A stretch of 64,000 nucleotides of DNA from Perognathus longimembris pacificus. Taxonomy: Eukaryota; Chordata; Mammalia; Rodentia; Heteromyidae. The translations under genes were made by a program, and so were the position numbers. Below the pieces are notes generated by a model. That model was not told the DNA's origin. It did no database searches and was given only the letters and a program-made list of their open reading frames with translations. Of this stretch, positions 1 through 10,395 are shown piece after piece. The stretch's first letter is position 1. Each line of letters opens with the position of its first letter. Where the stretch lies: positions 7,037,734 to 7,101,733 of the forward strand of contig NC_063167.1 in assembly GCF_023159225.1 (NCBI RefSeq), read 5' to 3'.

Positions 1-140
1 TATGTTAAGAGGTGACCCCAGGCAGCTCCACCAGAGAGCTGAGGTCACAGGGAAGACGTGGCCATTCTTTCCAGTGCCCCAGCACAAGAACGTTCGCTTA
101 CTCATGCAATCAACATTTACGCTGCACGGGAAACAGAAAC

Positions 141-353
141 GAGCTGGGTGCCAGAGGCTCATGTCGGGAATGCTAGCTACTCAGGAGGCTGAGATCCAAG
201 GATCATGAGTCAAAGACAGCTTAGGCAGGAAACTGTGAGACTCAGACACAATTACCCACCAAAAAGCCAGAAGTGGAGCTATGGCTCATGTTGTAGAGCA
301 CCAGCCTTGAGTGAAAAGCTAAGAGACAGTGTCCAGGCCCTGAATTCAAGTTA
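141..353 (+). mobile_element. B1-Geo SINE
   Basis: A 7SL-like left half ('GCTAGCTACTCAGGAGGCTGAG') is followed by the Geo module ('AGAAGTGGAGCTATGGCTC...GTCCAGGCCCTGA'). The element ends directly in a CA microsatellite instead of poly-A. Several nucleotides are degenerate, so it is not a very recent insertion. Confidence 0.85.
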
Positions 354-378
354 CACACACACACACACACACACACAC
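353..378. repeat. (CA)n microsatellite
   Basis: About 13 AC units grow directly from the 3' tail of the SINE before it. Confidence 0.95.
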
Positions 379-387
379 GTTGTTAGC

Positions 388-646
388 AGGATACAGGCAG
401 AGATGGCAGGATCAAGGTTCGAGCCCAGCTTGGGCAAAATGTTATTTAGATGTTTTCTCTACCAAAAGGCATGGTGACGTGCTTGTCGTCCCAGCCGAAG
501 GCACTGTGGGCAAAAGTGTGAAACCATTCAGAAAGACTCCTGAAGCATTGAAGGGCTGGGGGTGTAGCTCAAATAGTAGAATAACCGCTTAGCAAGTGTG
601 AGGCCCTGAGTTCAAAAACCACAGTACCACCCCTCAAAAAAAAAAA
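388..646 (+). mobile_element. B1-ID composite SINE, degenerate
   Basis: B1-like words ('GGCAGAGATGGCAGGATCAAGG', 'GCATGGTGACGTGCTTGTC') are followed at about 553 by an ID-type tRNA-derived body with an A-box-like 'GTGTAGCTCAAATAGTAG' and a B-box-like 'GAGTTCAAAAAC'. It ends in an A tract at 637-646. The two B1 pieces look out of order, suggesting an internal rearrangement or two nested insertions. Confidence 0.6.
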
Positions 647-1138
647 GCTCCCATGTTTGTGTGCGCCCATCTGTGTAGCACCGATGGGCGTGTAGGTCCC
701 CCAGCCCCTCCAGGACAGATCCTGAGCGCCCAAATCCACGGCACTGACTGCGAGGAGCGTCGCCTCGCCTGTAACACAATCTCCATCGCCAGATTGCAGC
801 CTCGGTGAATCGCAGGGAGGAGGAGAGGAGGCGCAGGGGCTGCGAGCCGTGACTTGGAGCCGCTCTGGACCGGGGCCGGAGGAGGCCCACTCATTATCCC
901 ACCGGCTCAGAGCAGAGGCGGGGTACAGGCGCGCCCCACTGCTCTGCTGAGATTCATTCCGGGAGCAGAGAGGGATGAAGTGTGAAGATAAGCGAAGCCC
1001 TCAAGTGAGGCAAAGCCCCTGTAATCCATGCCTGCGGCCTCGGCAGGCAGAGCGGCCGCACGGGGGCCTGTCCAGAGCCCGGTGGGGAGAGGGGGCCCCA
1101 CGAGAGCCCTGGACGCCCACAGCGCATCCCGGGGCAGG

Positions 1139-1140
<2 letters not shown>
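647..1140. other. GC-rich unique sequence
   Basis: Moderately CpG-rich sequence with no splice-bounded frame and no recognisable repeat. Confidence 0.5.

Positions 1141-1188
<48 letters not shown>
1141..1188. repeat. (GT)24 microsatellite
   Basis: An uninterrupted run of 24 GT units. Confidence 0.98.
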
Positions 1189-1193
<5 letters not shown>

Positions 1194-1239
1194 TTCCTCC
1201 ATGCTGCTGCTTCTACTTCTCTTGAAGGGTGGAGGGGAG

Positions 1240-1325
1240 GAACAATGGATTCTTTCATTTACTTTATTATTTTTTCATCAATCCCATTTCCAGCCTGCAT
1301 CTTAAAAAGCTGACAGAGCCACTGT
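1240..1325. promoter_or_regulatory. AT-rich island, candidate regulatory element
   Basis: A short AT-rich, repeat-free block ('TTTCATTTACTTTATTATTT', then 'TTAAAAAGCTGACAG') lies between GC-rich flanks. It includes a TGACAG MEIS-type word. This is an enhancer-like composition, and conservation is untested. Confidence 0.35.
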
Positions 1326-2079
1326 TGCCGCTCCTGCCATCGCCCCTCCTCCCCACTTTGCCTCTCCTCCTCCCCGGCCCCTCTCCCTGGCTCCCCTCAG
1401 CTCCTCCTCCCCAAGGCCCACTTTTCAGGCAGGTGGCCCTAGCTTATGGGGGCACCGGGAGAAAACTGAAGGGCCCCGTCAAAGAAGGGGACCCCCACAG
1501 CCAAGCCTGCGATGACCCCAGGTGAAGATAAACGCAGACAAGGGAGGCGCCCCCGTGGGAGTCGGTCTTCCTGAGAAACGAGCCAGTGACAGCTGGTGCT
1601 GCAGCTCCAGGCGCCTTGGGGCCCCCGTGCGGACATGGGCCCCCCCCCCATCCGCGGTGTCGCTGGCTTGTTGGGAAAGCAGCTGTCACTGCCCTCTGTG
1701 CCTGTCCCTTTGTCCCTCACAGGCACTTAGGCTCAGGAGGCGGAGCGAAACAGGAGACAGGATCCGTGGTTGTCTCCGGCTCTTTCTGAAAGTGCACCCC
1801 ACTGCAGGGCTTGGGGTCTGGGAAGGATGAGTGGGCACAGGGCCACCCCTGCCCCGACTGCTGCAGGCGGCCCTGGGGGAAGCCGCCCTGGTCCCTCAGG
1901 GCCCGCTGCTGGAGGAGCTGCCTTCATGCATCACTGGGTCTGGCCCCAACGCCGGTGTTACAGCCAAGGGATGTTGGGGATCGCTGACCTTCTGCCTGGA
2001 CCCTTGGGGTCTGGGGGACCAGAAGAGGTCAAGGGCTGACAAAGTCAAGAGCTTCTGTGTCATTCTTTTGGGGCTCCAT
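1326..2079. other. C-rich unique sequence
   Basis: Pyrimidine-rich, then mixed GC-rich sequence. The open frames here reflect low stop density, and nothing else is recognised. Confidence 0.5.
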
Positions 2080-2930
2080 CCATCCAATCATCCAGTCTTC
2101 CCATCTGCCTATCCACCTATCATCCATCTATTCATCCACCTACCCACCCACCTGCCCATACATCCACCCACCCACCCACCTGCCCATACATCCACCCACC
2201 CACCTGCCCATACATCCACTCACCCACCCACCTGCCCATACATCCACCCACCCACCTGCCCATACATCCACCCACCCACCTGCCCATACATCCACTCACC
2301 CACCCACCTGCCCATACATCCACCCACCCACCTGCCCATACATCCACCCACCCACCTGCCCATACATCCACTCACCCACCCACCTGCCCATACATCCACC
2401 CACCCACCTGCCCATACATCCACCTACCCACCCACCTGCCCATACATCCACTCACCCACCCACCTGCCCATACATCCACCCACCCACCCACCTGCCCATA
2501 CATCCACCCACCCACCTGCCCATACATCCACCCACCCACCTGCCCATATATCCACTCACCCACCCACCTGCCCATACATCCACCCACCCACCCACCTGCC
2601 CATATATCCACCTACCCACCCACCTGCCCATACATCCACCCACCCACCTGCCCATACATCCACCCACCCACCCACCTGCCCATATATCCACCTACCCACC
2701 CACCTGCCCATACATCCATTTACCCACCCACCTGCCCATCCATCTATACATCCACCCACTCATCCATCCATCTATCCATCCCCCCATCTGTCCACCTATC
2801 TGCTCATCCATTCATCTACCTCCCAACCCATCTTCTCATCCATCCATCCGTCCAGCCACCAGTCCACCTACCTAGCTCTCCATCCATCCATCCACCCAAC
2901 CCTCCATCCATCCACTCATTTGCCGATCTC
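2080..2930. repeat. CATCCACC-type minisatellite, 20/24-bp units
   Basis: The core 'TGCCCATACATCCACCCACC' repeats dozens of times. 20-bp units are interspersed with units lengthened by one ACCC or ACTC tetramer. The edges (2080-2150 and 2760-2930) decay into plain ATCC tetramers, so the minisatellite probably grew out of an (ATCC)n tract. Lack of stops in several frames produces long false ORFs on both strands. Confidence 0.97.
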
Positions 2931-3576
2931 CTGTGACCTGTGACAGCGGTGCGCAGGCTTGCTGGTAAAACTTTGTCCTAGAAAGGACATTCTGCCACCT
3001 TACACCTTGGCCATGCCGGTGATTTAATGGAAACTCGGAGGCTTTCTTCCCCCTGAGTAGCTCTGCACCAGCCTGCCATGGTGCCTTGCGCTCCGCCATT
3101 AGTCAGCTCTGTGAAGGAAGGCATCAGATTCCCCAGAGGTGCTTGCTGAAATACTGGCGTGTGGCTGAGGAGACACTCACGGTGGAACAATCTTTCTGTC
3201 ACCGTGGCGAGTGGGGATGCAATGCAATATGAGAAACACCCAGCGCTGGGGCTGCCACCCTGGGAGGGAGGGGCCGAGGGCTCCCCGGGAGCTAGTCCCA
3301 AGGGGGCCCCGCTTCTGCTCTGAGCCTGGCAGGGTGAGCGCAGACCCCAGAGAATGATCTCAGCCTTCCTGGCCCCCGCTCAAGCTGGGCAGCTCAGAAA
3401 TAAACCCCCTTCGGCCCCCCGAAGTGGGGGCACCTCCCCGCCTCGCTCAGCGGGGCGGAAATGGAGACCCAGCTTCTTCTGCATCTCACCTCATCCGACA
3501 CCCGCGCTGGGCCTTGCGCCTCCACCGCTGAGCAGCGGGGGCTCTCAGATCCCCGCCCCCCGTTTCACGTGCACCT
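2931..3576. other. Unique sequence with a small AT-richer block
   Basis: Mostly GC-rich. The stretch 3185-3245 ('GGGATGCAATGCAATATGAG') is less GC-rich and could be a small regulatory element. No exon is seen. Confidence 0.4.
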
Positions 3577-3800
3577 ATGTGGGAACTGGAACTTGAACTC
3601 AGGGCCTGGCTGCTGTCCCTTAGCTTTCTCACTAACGCTTGGTGCTCTACTACTTGAGCCACACCCTTGCTTCTGGGCTTTTTGGTGGCCCATTGGGGAT
3701 AAAATTTTCACAGATTTTCCTGCCCGGGGCTGGATTTGAACTTTGATCCTCAATTGTCAGCCTTTTGAGTAGCTAGGGCTACAGCTGTGAGCCACCCACC
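3577..3800 (-). mobile_element. B1-Geo SINE
   Basis: Reverse-strand Geo ('ACTTGAACTCAGGGCCTGG', 'TACTTGAGCCACA') is followed by reverse B1 ('CAGCCTTTTGAGTAGCTAGG'). The copy is full length but diverged. Confidence 0.85.
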
Positions 3801-3802
3801 CA

Positions 3803-3927
3803 CTTTTTGCTGGTTAATTGGCGATAAGAGTCTCTTGGATTTGTCTGCCCAGGCTGGCTTCGAACTGTGGTCGTCAGATCTCAGGCTCCTGAGTAGCTAG
3901 GCTTGTGGATGTGAGCTTTCGGCTCCT
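3803..3927 (-). mobile_element. B1-Geo SINE, 3'-truncated to the B1 half
   Basis: It starts within the linker ('TTTTGCTGGTTAATTGGCGA') and runs through the reverse B1 half ('TCAGATCTCAGGCTCCTGAG'). It abuts the preceding copy, giving a tandem pair. Confidence 0.8.
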
Positions 3928-4327
3928 CATCATTGGACTCACTGTGACCTGCAGGACGGGGTGCAGGGCCCTGCTCTAAGACTTCCCAGAGGCCTCCCGG
4001 TTTCCCGTCTCACCCTCTTCCAGTGCCCTGAGATTGCCACGCAGTGGACAGCGAGAGGCGTGTGAGGCGGCCAGGCCACCAGCCGATGCCAGGTCCCTGG
4101 GCACCGTGTGTGGGAGGCTGTTTAGAGACCAGCGGGCGGCAGCCACACCCGCAGTCCAACGCGACCCTGAACACACGATGGACACCTAGCAACGCACCCG
4201 CTGGCCAACACCGAGTTCCCGCACTGCTCCTCCTGCCTCTCCAGAAGCTTCGGAAACAACTTTTCCACCCAAGATTTGTTTCTTGGAGCGTCCCCACCCA
4301 TTCCCGGGCTGACAGGGCAGTGGCGGC
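3928..4327. other. GC-rich unique sequence
   Basis: No repeat, splice-bounded frame or motif cluster is recognised. Confidence 0.5.
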
Positions 4328-4566
4328 CGCTCTTTATTAGTTTAATGTATGTTGAAGCCTCCGAGCGCGCGCCAGGCCCAGGTGGAATGGATGAAATGTG
4401 ACTAAGTGGGGGGGGGGAGGGGATGATGGATAATGAGCGGGGACTGGAAAAATCAATTGTGTTAATTCCTGGTCTGTCACTGGGACCGAAAATTAATGAG
4501 AAAATCTGTCTGACTTAATGGTATTTACACATTATACAGAGTGTGATAAAATTGTCGGCAGGTGCT
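4328..4566. promoter_or_regulatory. AT-rich island with homeodomain-type words
   Basis: It contains 'TTATTAGTTTAATG', 'ATCAATTGTGTTAATT', 'AAAATTAATGAG' and 'GACTTAATGG'. These are TAAT-type homeodomain cores packed into a repeat-free block bounded by strongly GC-rich DNA (GC near 70% resumes at 4567). The structure resembles a conserved non-coding enhancer; no conservation data are available. Confidence 0.45.
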
Positions 4567-5324
4567 GCCGGGCGTTCCGATGACACCAGGCCGCGCGGCC
4601 CAGCGCCCAGGCCGGACCTCGGCGGCCCCTCCAGCCTCCGTCCGCATCCACGCACAGCGTGTGTTTCTGAGCCAACCTCGGGCTCCCTCGCGGGTCCCGC
4701 CGGCCTGGCTGGCACTTGCCGAGTGTGGGCAGCCAGCTGGCAGGGAGTCGGGGCCTGGCTGGGGCTGTGGGGGGGATGACCATCTGGAAGCGGGGAGGAC
4801 AGTTGGCTAGGGAGGGCTGGGTTGTCTGTGCTGGCAGAGTCCAGGCCTCCCCCCCAAGAGAAGGTCTGCACCTGCCTCGCCCAGCAGCAAGTCCACCAGA
4901 CGGGGCTCGCTCGCAAAGCACCCAGGGAATCGGAGCGCTGCCCCCCTGTGGCCTTCCCGCGTACCGAGGGGGCTGGGTCGTACGCCTCACTTTCTCTCTG
5001 CCACTCCGCAGAGGTCTCTTGGGGACCAGGGCCCTCTTCCTACAGCCAGTATCCCGATGGGGGTGAGCTATCAAGGAAGAGCCCCCACAGCCCCAGCCAG
5101 GCCTGGAGCTCATCTGTCCTCAGTTTCCCTCCTACACAGACTGGCAGGGACAGAGATGTTGATTGCTGCTTTCAACTGCTACACACGGGGGCTGTTTGTT
5201 ATGCAGCAACGGTTAACTCATACAGGTGGAGAGGGAGGGCAACAAGGCCAGATGACATCTTGCTTCTCTGCACTCCCACTCCACTCTGTTCTGGTGGAAT
5301 CCATTCCCCCACCCCATCCCCCAG
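4567..5324. other. GC-rich unique sequence
   Basis: Long overlapping frames exist on both strands, but none shows recognisable domains or splice borders. Confidence 0.5.
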
Positions 5325-5547
5325 TTCTGCCTCTCCCAGAGCACATGGCCCTGCCACCTCGGTGCCTTGTGCCAGCTGCTTTCTCTGCCTAGAATGTTCT
5401 TCTCACTTCTCCCTCTCTTCTTCTTGAGAAGAACTCCTATTCTGCCTTTAAGACCCAGATCATCGTGCCCTCCTTCATGAAGGTGCTTCCAATTTGTCTT
5501 GGGAGGTCTTTGTTATATTCTTTGGTATCTACACAATACTCTATTTG
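5325..5547 (+). mobile_element. L2 LINE 3' fragment
   Basis: Matches the L2 3' region as remembered: 'CTGCCTAGAATGTTCTTCT', 'CTCCTATTCTGCCTTTAAGA' and 'ACAATACTCTATTTG'. Ancient and non-coding. Confidence 0.75.
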
Positions 5548-5571
5548 TGTGTGTGTGTGTGCACGTGTGCA

Positions 5572-5792
5572 CGTGTCAGTTCTGGGGCTTGAACTCAGCG
5601 CCTGAGTGCTGTGCCTGAGCTTCTTTTGCTCAAGGCTAGAGCTCTGCCACCTGAGCCACAGTTTATGGCTTTTTATGGTAGTTAATTGGAGAGGAGAGTC
5701 TCACGCACATTCCTGCTTGGGCTGGCTTTGAACTGCAGTCTTCGGGTTTCAGCCTCATGAATCGCGGGTGTGAGGCACCGGCACCGGGCCTC
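5572..5792 (-). mobile_element. B1-Geo SINE
   Basis: Reverse Geo ('GGGGCTTGAACTCAGCGCCT', 'CACCTGAGCCACAG') and reverse B1 ('GGCTGGCTTTGAACTGCAG', ending 'GGCACCGGCACCGGGCC'). Full length, with a GT-rich tail at 5546-5571. Confidence 0.88.
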
Positions 5793-7103
5793 TCTCTTCT
5801 TGACTGGGTGGCTAGGGGAGGAAAGAGCTACCCAGAGTTTCAATTCCATCCTCCTTCCCTCTTCCCTGACACCCGGAGGCTGCTCGGTGAGAGGACATGG
5901 GATGCGTGGATGAATGAATGCAAGCAGCAAGGGCAGCCTTGGGGAGGAGGAGCGGAGGCAGACGCAGCCCCTGGCAGGGAGGAGAGGGTGGAGCGCAGCC
6001 CGGCGGTGGAGGGATGGGTCCTCGATTGGTCCATGTTGTCAGCTCCCCGTCTGTGCATCCCGATCTCTCCTAGGAGATCTGTGTTGGGGGCCCCCTGTTG
6101 CCCCCATTTCTGATCCTTGCCCTTCCTGAGCCACAGTTCCCTGTGCCCACCAGGCAGCCCTCCAAGGTCCCTGCCCTTCATTCTAAGCCTGGAGGGCAGG
6201 TGAACAGCAGTCAGACAAAGCTGATTTTTAAAACAGGGTTGAAGGTCTTTTCCCAGAGACCCTGAGCTCATTTTTTCTTTCCGCGCCTCCAAAGTACCAA
6301 GGCAGCAATTCGGATCTCAAATGCCCAGAGCAAGCGCGCAGCCAAGTTTACTGCACAGAATGGAGTCTCCTCTGCGGGGCTCCTGTGGCCTGGAACCTGA
6401 CTGCATGGCCCCGGGTGGTGCGGCTGTCCCCTCTGCCAGTGCTCAGAGCCCGAGAGCTGCCTGCCTGCCTGCCTGCTGTGTGGGAGGAAGGCGGAGGAGG
6501 CTGAGGGCCAAGGTCGCAGCCCTCCAGGCGCATTTCCTATTTATTGAGTGCCTCAGGGGCCCAGAGGCACCAAGCCCTGAGCCTGACTACTTCCAGGGCA
6601 ATGCCGTCCGTGGCCTCCTGCCCACCTACAAGTCTCGTGAGATTTCACCACGACTGCTCCAAGAGGCAAAGTAAAGGAGAGCCTGGGGCCGAGGTCCTTG
6701 GGTCCCTGACGCGAGCGGGGCCCTGGCTCGCGGAAGCCAATCTGTGCTTTCCCGTTCGCTGAATTTTTCACCTGGCAGAGTGGGAAGGAGGGCGGCTTGC
6801 TGGCTGTGCTTGTGGGCCTTTATTTTCTGAAAGTCGGCAGTGCATAGGAGACCTGCAAACAGAAGGAGGAGAAAGGAAGATTAAAGAGGGAAAGGATTTG
6901 AATCTGCAGGGCGCCCACGCGCGCTGAGCCTCTGTGACAGCGGCGGTGTGATCTCTATTAGACAGCGCGACTGGTGCCCGCGCTGCCGGCGCCCAGGGGC
7001 TGAGCTGCGGGGAGAGCAGCGGCCCGGAAGGCGCAGAGGGGAGGGGGCAGGTGGACGCGGGCCCGGCACCACCGGCACGTCCAGAACTCGTGGGGGGCGG
7101 GGG
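5793..7103. other. Unique sequence, no gene seen
   Basis: GC-rich, with a small (CTGC)n run near 6460. Two AT-richer patches (6540-6560 and 6810-6965, 'GTGGGCCTTTATTTTCTGA' and 'GGAAGATTAAAGAGGGA') could be regulatory. No frame has convincing splice borders. Confidence 0.45.
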
Positions 7104-7225
7104 GCTGTCCTGGGGCTTGAACTCAGGGCCTGGGTGCGATCCCTGAGCTTCCTTCGCTCAAGGCAATGCTCTACCACTTGAGCCACAGCTCCACTTCCCG
7201 TTTTTGGTGGTTAATTGGAGCTAAG
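7104..7225 (-). mobile_element. B1-Geo SINE, Geo half only, cut by an LTR
   Basis: The reverse Geo half runs through the linker 'GGTTAATTGGAGCTAAG' and stops exactly where the LTR begins. The missing B1 half is not directly beyond the LTR; a whole SINE with the same linker variant follows at 7746. Confidence 0.85.
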
Positions 7226-7733
7226 TGTTATGCTCATGTTCAGGACCCCCGAAAAGACCACCAGAGACCAAGACCGATGTAAACAGCAAAGAGGCGTTAT
7301 TGTGAGCTAGCTCGGACCTCCGCTGATGACGCTCAGAGGCCCCGAGTCACAATCTAGCAGTCTTTTTACATCATGAAACAAACATTAATCAATCTGGGGA
7401 AACTTCCACACAGTCAGGCATATGTTTGATTAACAATACATCACACTAAGCAAGCAGAGGGAAATAGGCTCATCTTATCCGTAGTTAACTTTGTTAGCAG
7501 AGGGCCATAGTTAACTCTGTTAGCAGAGGGCTACAGTAAAACTGTTAGCAGAGGGCTAAACCGCATTCCTAAAGTTAAACTTCAATCTCTGTTTATATCT
7601 AACACATACATCCTCCATTTGAGACATTCAGCAGTTTTTCTCAAAAAATGTTTTGTGCACGCTTTCTGTGTCACCTTCTGATTTAGGGGAGAGCAAGCTT
7701 AGATTTTAAGATGGGGTCACTTAGGCATTTTCA
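7226..7733 (-). mobile_element. Solo LTR, class I (gammaretrovirus-like) ERV
   Basis: Read on the minus strand, it starts TGAAAATG and ends GCATAACA (TG...CA termini, about 508 bp). It carries a 'CCCCATCTTA' word near the 5' end, a TATA-like 'TGTAAAAAGA' (7361-7370), an AATAAC poly-A-like signal (about 7295-7302) and 'GCCTCTTTGCTGTTTACATC', typical of class I LTRs. Three ~26-bp repeats with the core 'GTTAGCAGAGGGC' lie in U3 (7487-7565). No matching 4-bp target duplication is found. No viral gene is attached. Confidence 0.72.
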
Positions 7734-7745
7734 TGGGGGGGGGGG

Positions 7746-7965
7746 CTGTCCTGGGGCCTGAACTCAGGGCCTGAGCACTGTCCCTGAGCTTCCTTTGCTC
7801 AAGGCTAGCGCTCTGCCACTTGAGCCACAGCTCCCTTTCCCGTTTTTGGTGGTTAATTGGAGCTAAGAGTCTCATGAACTTTCCTGCCTGGGCTGGCTTT
7901 GAACCATGACCCTCAGATCTCAGCCTCCTGAGTAGCTAGGAGTACAGGCGTGAGCTGATGGCCCC
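7746..7965 (-). mobile_element. B1-Geo SINE, full length
   Basis: Reverse Geo plus B1 ending 'GTAGCTAGGAGTACAGGCG'. The first ~122 bp, including the preceding G tract and 'CTGTCCTGGGGC', closely match 7104-7225. Confidence 0.9.
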
Positions 7966-8154
7966 CAGCCTCCCCAGCTCTTTTGTGTGTGGTCTTTTCT
8001 GGAAGTGTCTGCTGGCCCTGAGGACTCCCGCCAGCCCACGTGCTCTCCTTTCCTCCTTGGCAGGGGCAGGCCAGCGGGTGGGCAGCCTCTGTGTGCGAAG
8101 GATCCGCCTTTGAGGTTTCCTCTCCGCTTCAAAGCCCCACAGCGGCTCCGTGGA

Positions 8155-8330
8155 GGACAGGCTGTAACAACGGCATGAAAGGGAATTTATCCGCGGGACC
8201 TGGAGCTCGGAACTCTTAAACCCTTTCATTAGTTTTACATCGATGGCAGCTCAAGTCCTGGCAAGTAGATGTAGGCTGGAGGATGTAGCTCTCCATGAGC
8301 TATCATCTCAGGAAATTGGGGGGATGTGGA
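8155..8330. promoter_or_regulatory. AT-richer island, candidate enhancer
   Basis: A repeat-free block with 'GGGAATTTATCCGCGG', 'CCCTTTCATTAGTTTTACAT', an ATCGAT word and 'GAGCTATCATCTCAGGAAAT', flanked by GC-rich sequence. Inferred from composition only. Confidence 0.4.
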
Positions 8331-8674
8331 GGGAGCGTCTGGCTGGCTGGGGGAGCCTGGCTGTCGAGCAGCTGCTGGGAGGCTCTGACAGACGAGGGCC
8401 CTTTCCAGGGGCGCCTCCAAGCCAGAGGCGGCGGCTTCTGTCATCTTCTTTGCTCCTCCTAGGAAGCCGAGAAGAGCATTCGAGACGACGTTTGTGTGAG
8501 GAGAGAAGCAGACGCCTGGGCAGCAGCTGCCGTACAGGAAAGCATTAGACCAGCCGGGACGAGGAGCCAGAGGGGAGAGTCCTGGGGATCACAGGCCTTG
8601 TTTCAATGTTCTTGGGTATCCCACGGTTCTTATGAGCACCCCCCCCCCCCATTGTACAGGTCAGGAAACTGAAG
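8331..8674. other. GC-rich unique sequence
   Basis: Nothing recognisable apart from a C run at 8640-8650. Confidence 0.5.
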
Positions 8675-8838
8675 TGGGCCATGTGGTCATGGCTCGTGCC
8701 GGGCATCCTAGCCACTCCGGAGCTGAGGTCAGAGGATCAAAGTTTGACGTCAACCCAGGCAAGAAAGTCAGCAAGACTCTCACCTCCAATAGCCACCAAA
8801 AGGCTGGAAGCGGAGCTGTAGCTCCAATTGGAGCCACA
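8675..8838 (+). mobile_element. B1-Geo SINE, 3'-truncated
   Basis: B1 half 'GCCACTCCGGAGCTGAGGTC', then linker 'CACCTCCAATAGCCACCAAA' and the start of Geo ('GGAAGCGGAGCTGTAGCTC'). It stops early in Geo. Confidence 0.8.
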
Positions 8839-8872
8839 CATGGAGCTGGGGTCCATGTCTCCTGGAAACTCC

Positions 8873-8902
8873 CCTCCCTCCCTCCCTCCCTCTCTCCCTT
8901 TT
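8873..8902. repeat. (CCCT)n simple repeat
   Basis: Short pyrimidine tetranucleotide run. Confidence 0.85.
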
Positions 8903-8929
8903 CTTCTTTCCTTGCTTTTTTGTTTTCAC

Positions 8930-8975
8930 TTGTGTCGGTACTGGTGCTTGAACTCAGGGCCATGCACTCTTGATT

Positions 8976-9012
<37 letters not shown>

Positions 9013-9178
9013 TCAAGGCTGGCATTCTACCACTTGAGCCACAGCACCACTTCTGGTTTTTGCTGGTTAATTGGAAATTGGAGCCTCCCCGACTGTTCTT
9101 CCCTGAGCTGGCTTGGAACCACAATCCTCCAACCTCAGCCCCCGAAGTGGCTCGGATGAGGGGCCCGAGCCGTCAGCT
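8930..9178 (-). mobile_element. B1-Geo SINE with internal (GT)n
   Basis: Reverse Geo ('GGTGCTTGAACTCAGGGCC', 'CCACTTGAGCCACAGCACC') and B1 ('GAGCTGGCTTGGAACCACAA'). A ~17-unit GT run (8977-9010) sits inside the Geo module, between its first and second blocks, and must have arisen after insertion. Confidence 0.85.
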
Positions 9179-9215
9179 TCAGATTCCTGCAGCTCCTTTT
9201 CTTCGGGGGCAGGGG

Positions 9216-9259
9216 TCCCCCTCCTCAGTGCTCCTTGTCCCCCTCCTCAGTGCTCCTTG
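9216..9259. repeat. 22-bp tandem duplication
   Basis: 'TCCCCCTCCTCAGTGCTCCT' plus TG occurs twice head to tail without a mismatch, so the duplication is recent. Confidence 0.9.
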
Positions 9260-10054
9260 CGGTATCCCGGGTGCCAGGTGACTCAGCGTCTTCTAAGCGG
9301 GCTTCCGTCCTCTCCTGGTGCCGCCTCTGGCTGCTGGCATCTCCGGGGTGTTTCTGAAGGGCCCACCCCTTTCTCAGGAGTCTCCCCTGTGCCCTTCTGT
9401 CATCCTGGGCTGGGGGGGGGGAGGGCAGCAGCTCGGAAGCCCTGCCCCAGGGCCCGGGCCCCGCTGGGCTGTGTGCAGGGCTTGGAGGAGGGGCAGTGAC
9501 CGTGCGTGTGCCCGGCCCGGCTGGCAGGAGGCCCCCGAGCCCTTCCTTCAACCCAGTCAAGCACGACTGGTGCCGGGCAGGGGGCAGGTGTAGAGGGATT
9601 CGGCTGTGTTTTGTTCTGTTCTGTTCTGGTTTTGTCTCTGGCTCTCCCTGCAAGGAGGGAGGACTCTGCCCGTCAGTCCTTCTGCTCAGTCAGGACAGGA
9701 CAGAAGAGAAGGCAACCCCGAAGGGTGGGAGGGAGCGGGGAGTCCTCCCGGGAGCCAGGGTGCCCCCCATGACAGTGTGCCAGGCCCCCATTCCTTTGCC
9801 TGCAAAGCAGGAGGAAAGGATGGAACCAGTGAACCCCCATGTTGATCATTTCTACCCTAAGGTGCAGCCAAGAATGGAGCAGAGTTGGGGGGGGACCCCG
9901 GGCCCCTGGTGGGGACTCGGGGACGGCCCCCTGAGGTGTGAGAAGGAACCACTGGGCAAGAGGCCAGGTTGGTAACTGACTCCCGCCATGACTATGCAGA
10001 GCAGGTCCCGAGTGCTTAGGAACACCTTGTTCATCTCCCCCTCCACGAAGACTG
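9260..10054. other. GC-rich unique sequence
   Basis: No repeat except a short (CTGTT)n-like run at 9605-9630. No exon evidence. Confidence 0.5.
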
Positions 10055-10210
10055 AAGTCCGGCAGGAGTCACAGTATCGAGTCAGAATCATCATATAAAC
10101 ACAGCAGCTGGGGCTCTGGAGAGTTCGCCAGGGAAAGACTGTATTCAGATGAAGGCAATTAGAACAGAGCAGACCTTAAAGGTTGCCATTGTCTAGCAAG
10201 TCGCATGGGT
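10055..10210. promoter_or_regulatory. AT-richer island, candidate enhancer
   Basis: Repeat-free, with 'AGTATCGAGTCAGAATCATC', a forkhead-like ATATAAACA, 'GAAGGCAATTAGAACAG' and a SOX-like CCATTGT. GC-rich flanks on both sides. Confidence 0.4.
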
Positions 10211-10395
10211 GAGGCCCCAGGACTGCGGGGCTCCCCTCCGGGGTGGGGACCCCGTCCTGACCTGCAACCCGGCCCTGCCCGCCTGCTGCCACTGTGCCCA
10301 TGGAACCCTGCCTCCCCCCGGCCGCCGAGGCTGGGCAGCCAGGAGGCTCCAGAGCCAGCTCCAGGCAGCCGTCCTGGCCACCTGAAACCCACCGG

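Noticed and set aside
556..646. tRNA gene
   Set aside because: A-box and B-box words belong to a tRNA-derived ID SINE with a poly-A tail, not a functional tRNA.
2080..2930. Possible CRISPR-like array
   Set aside because: Repeats are contiguous with no unique spacers, and the genome is mammalian.
1831..2943. 370-codon plus-strand ORF of His/Pro/Thr repeats, and matching minus-strand Gly/Trp-rich ORFs
   Set aside because: They are translations of the minisatellite, which lacks stops in several frames. No start context, splice sites or unique domain.
5546..5572. GT/GCAC run as a separate regulatory site
   Set aside because: Best explained as the simple-sequence tail of the adjacent SINE.
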